Positions 62,866 to 64,000 of a DNA stretch of 64,000 nt are shown here, one piece after another. Position 1 is the stretch's first letter. Each line of letters starts with the position of its first letter. This stretch comes from CAYRAV01 sp964422365 (GTDB taxonomy: Bacteria; Bacillota; Clostridia; Lachnospirales; Lachnospiraceae): contig CAYRAV010000012.1 in assembly GCA_964422365.1 (NCBI GenBank), positions 1 to 64,000 of the forward strand, given 5' to 3'. The notes under the pieces were generated by a model. That model was given only the letters and a program-made list of their open reading frames with translations. It was not told where the DNA came from and did no database searches. Position numbers and translations under genes: made by a program.

Positions 62866-62974
62866 TTTTGTATTTTTTTAATTCTAATCATTTCCTCTCA
62901 CTTTCCGGCTCTTTCATTTCCACATAAAAAAGGTGCAGCTTCTATGTTTTCATTTCACAGACTCTACACCTTTT
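62866..62974. repeat. Copied fragment plus terminator
   Basis: 62866-62920 matches the upstream end of the gene at 51064 (51310-51362, over 50 bp). It is followed at 62926-62974 by the same hairpin as at 56905: AAAAAAGGTGCAG pairs with CTACACCTTTT around a TCTATG/CACAGA inner stem. It would end the helicase transcript and that of the Rpn remnant. Confidence 0.65.
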
Positions 62975-62998
62975 AATATTCCATATTCCGTTTTTTCT

Positions 62999-63505
62999 TT
63001 AAAGTGCTTTTCCTTTGGAATCTGCCTTTTCACTTTTGACTTCTTTTAACTGCCCGTTCTTTATCATTTCTTTCTTTAATCCTTCAACTTCATCTTTTGG
63101 CAGATCTGTCATTTCCACAATAACTGAAATTTTCATGTTGCCACGCAGCATTTTTTGTGCAGTTGCAATGTTTGCTTCTTGTCTGCCTTCTTGTCTGCCT
63201 TCTTGTCTGCCCTCTTGTCTGCCCTCTTGTCTGCCCTTTTTCACACCTCTTTCTTCGACTTCGTCCATCAGCTGATCAAATCCTGTACTCATTTTATCTT
63301 CATCTCCTATCCTGATATACTCCAATATTCTGTCTGCCTCTTCCTTTCCCAGACGGTGTGTAACAATCAGGTCAATCCATTTCTCTGTTTCCTGCCTTTC
63401 CGTATATGTCATCTTTGGCATACGCACTGACATATTTTCCAGCCATTCCAACAGTTCTGTAAAGATAACCGAATTAATATTAGACAGTGAAACTACTGAT
63501 TTATT
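62999..63505 (-). pseudogene. Rpn family remnant lacking the nuclease domain
   Basis: A possible start at 63451 gives 150 residues (MEWLENMSVRMPKMTYTERQ), but the frame runs on upstream (NKSVVSLSNINSVIFTELL) to a stop near 63505 without a start. The product has the helical and GRQE-repeat tail (five 12-bp units at 63175-63234) and the end segment KISVIVEMTDLPKDEVEG seen in the Rpn family, but not the PD-(D/E)XK domain. It may be a truncated gene or a separately expressed C-terminal half. Confidence 0.75.
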
Positions 63506-63644
63506 CTATTAAAGATGGACAGGCAAACATATGATAATGCACTGAAAAACTTTGAGTTTATGTTTAAGTGTTTATGTAGTTAAAATGTTGAAATGTGTAG
63601 AATTATATGTTATCATTATATTTAGAGCAATCGTGTACAGGGCG

Positions 63645-63844
63645 AGTTGACCTCTATTCTTTGTGGAATGGAGGTGATGTCGATGAAAAATAACAAATTT
63701 AGTTTTAGTGATACAATACAATTTGGAATTTTTTTAATGGCATTGCTGACATTTATTCATTTAATTAGTCAGTAAATTTACATAACAAAACCACCCTGTT
63801 ACTTGGCGAGTAAGGGTGGTTTGTAACCAACTTATGAGGTCAAC
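63645..63844 (+). ncRNA. Probable type I toxin mRNA with long-range 5'-3' pairing
   Basis: GTTGACCTC (63645-63653) upstream of the small toxin frame is perfectly complementary to GAGGTCAAC (63836-63844) past its end. A terminator-like stem AACCACCCT (63789-63797) / AGGGTGGTT (63813-63821) lies between. Such folding is known in type I toxin mRNAs, where it hides the ribosome site until processing. The antisense RNA would be expected from the minus strand over the 3' part. Confidence 0.6.
63683..63775 (+). CDS. Putative holin-like type I toxin peptide
   Basis: 30 residues from ATG 63683, eight bases after GGAGG; earlier ATGs at 63668 and 63677 overlap the site. A polar start (MKNNKFSFSDTIQ) leads into one hydrophobic helix (FGIFLMALLTFIHLI) and a short end. 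This is the pattern of Fst/TxpA-like and holin-like toxins, which insert in the membrane. The flanking long-range pairing and terminator support a type I toxin-antitoxin unit that may stabilise the element. Confidence 0.65.
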   Translation: MKNNKFSFSDTIQFGIFLMALLTFIHLISQ

Positions 63845-63960
63845 CCCTTGTGGGCGGTTGCTTCTTTAAATTAAATATAACATAAATTATATGATTTGTA
63901 AAGCATTCGGAAAAAATCCAGGTGCTTTTGTGATTAATATGAGAGGGACATTGAACCAAA

Positions 63961-64000
63961 ATGAAAATAACTTTATATCATGGTACAGATACAATTATTG
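63961..64000 (+). CDS. Start of a gene, possibly DUF3990 (cut by window end)
   Basis: Only 13 codons are present, reading MKITLYHGTDTII. This start resembles the LYHGSD opening of DUF3990 proteins. The ribosome site is poor (AGAGGG 14 bp upstream). Another frame across the same bases is open, so the call is provisional. Confidence 0.4.
   Translation, partial: MKITLYHGTDTII

Overview
The window reads as chromosome from a low-GC Gram-positive gut anaerobe, most likely a clostridium of the Lachnospiraceae. The reasons are AT-rich DNA with strong AGGAGG ribosome sites, a Gram-positive type SOS box (GAAC-N4-GTTC), an ftsEX / M23 / ctpA division block, a large extracellular amylase, and Rpn-type nucleases with tandem GxxE tails. 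I saw no rRNA, tRNA or CRISPR array.

Layout. (1) 1-4345 is the end of an integrative mobilizable element abutting the 3' end of guaA. It has tyrosine integrase, a small excisionase-like protein and a MobC-like relaxosome protein on the minus strand, and two acetyltransferases, a regulator and two small genes on the plus strand. (2) 4346-24380 is core chromosome: guaA, a GNAT, yfbR, uvrA, uvrB, ctpA, an M23 hydrolase, ftsX, ftsE, a CdaR-like regulator, ugpC, a YitT protein, a WecG/TagA-type transferase and an SDR. (3) 24377-36496 is a Ter stress-response operon read leftward: terD, yceG, telA, a P-type calcium ATPase, terD, terD, PRTase-TRSP, StiP-like PRTase with a PELOTA-type tail, and a HAD phosphatase. 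A calcium ATPase stands where TerC is often found. (4) 37200-44296 holds a YprB-like exonuclease, a secreted GH13 amylase with two starch-binding modules, a degraded mobile-element gene, a membrane-bound XRE regulator and a polysaccharide deacetylase cut short at its C-terminus. (5) 44297 to the end is a second element, with a large serine recombinase at its edge. It carries topB, several uncharacterised accessory genes, two divergent phage-like regulatory switches, a secreted Ig-like protein, an Rpn nuclease and a truncated relative, a 1199-residue SF1 helicase with a duplicated N-terminal zinc-ribbon unit, a probable type I toxin, and the start of a possible DUF3990 gene.

Several repeat families are scattered through it. 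The clearest is a MITE-like element ending in CTAGAG-GYGTGTTTGAAAATT. It has three good copies (6156, 29262, 36844) holding 0, 2 and 1 copies of a 63-bp internal module, one diverged copy (13000) and one solo end (43342). One copy lies inside the Ter operon and one lies between uvrB and the SOS box that probably controls it. The second element is rich in internal duplications, including a 250-bp repeat bearing DnaA-box-like sites and a stretch (58636-59120) assembled from fragments of its other genes.
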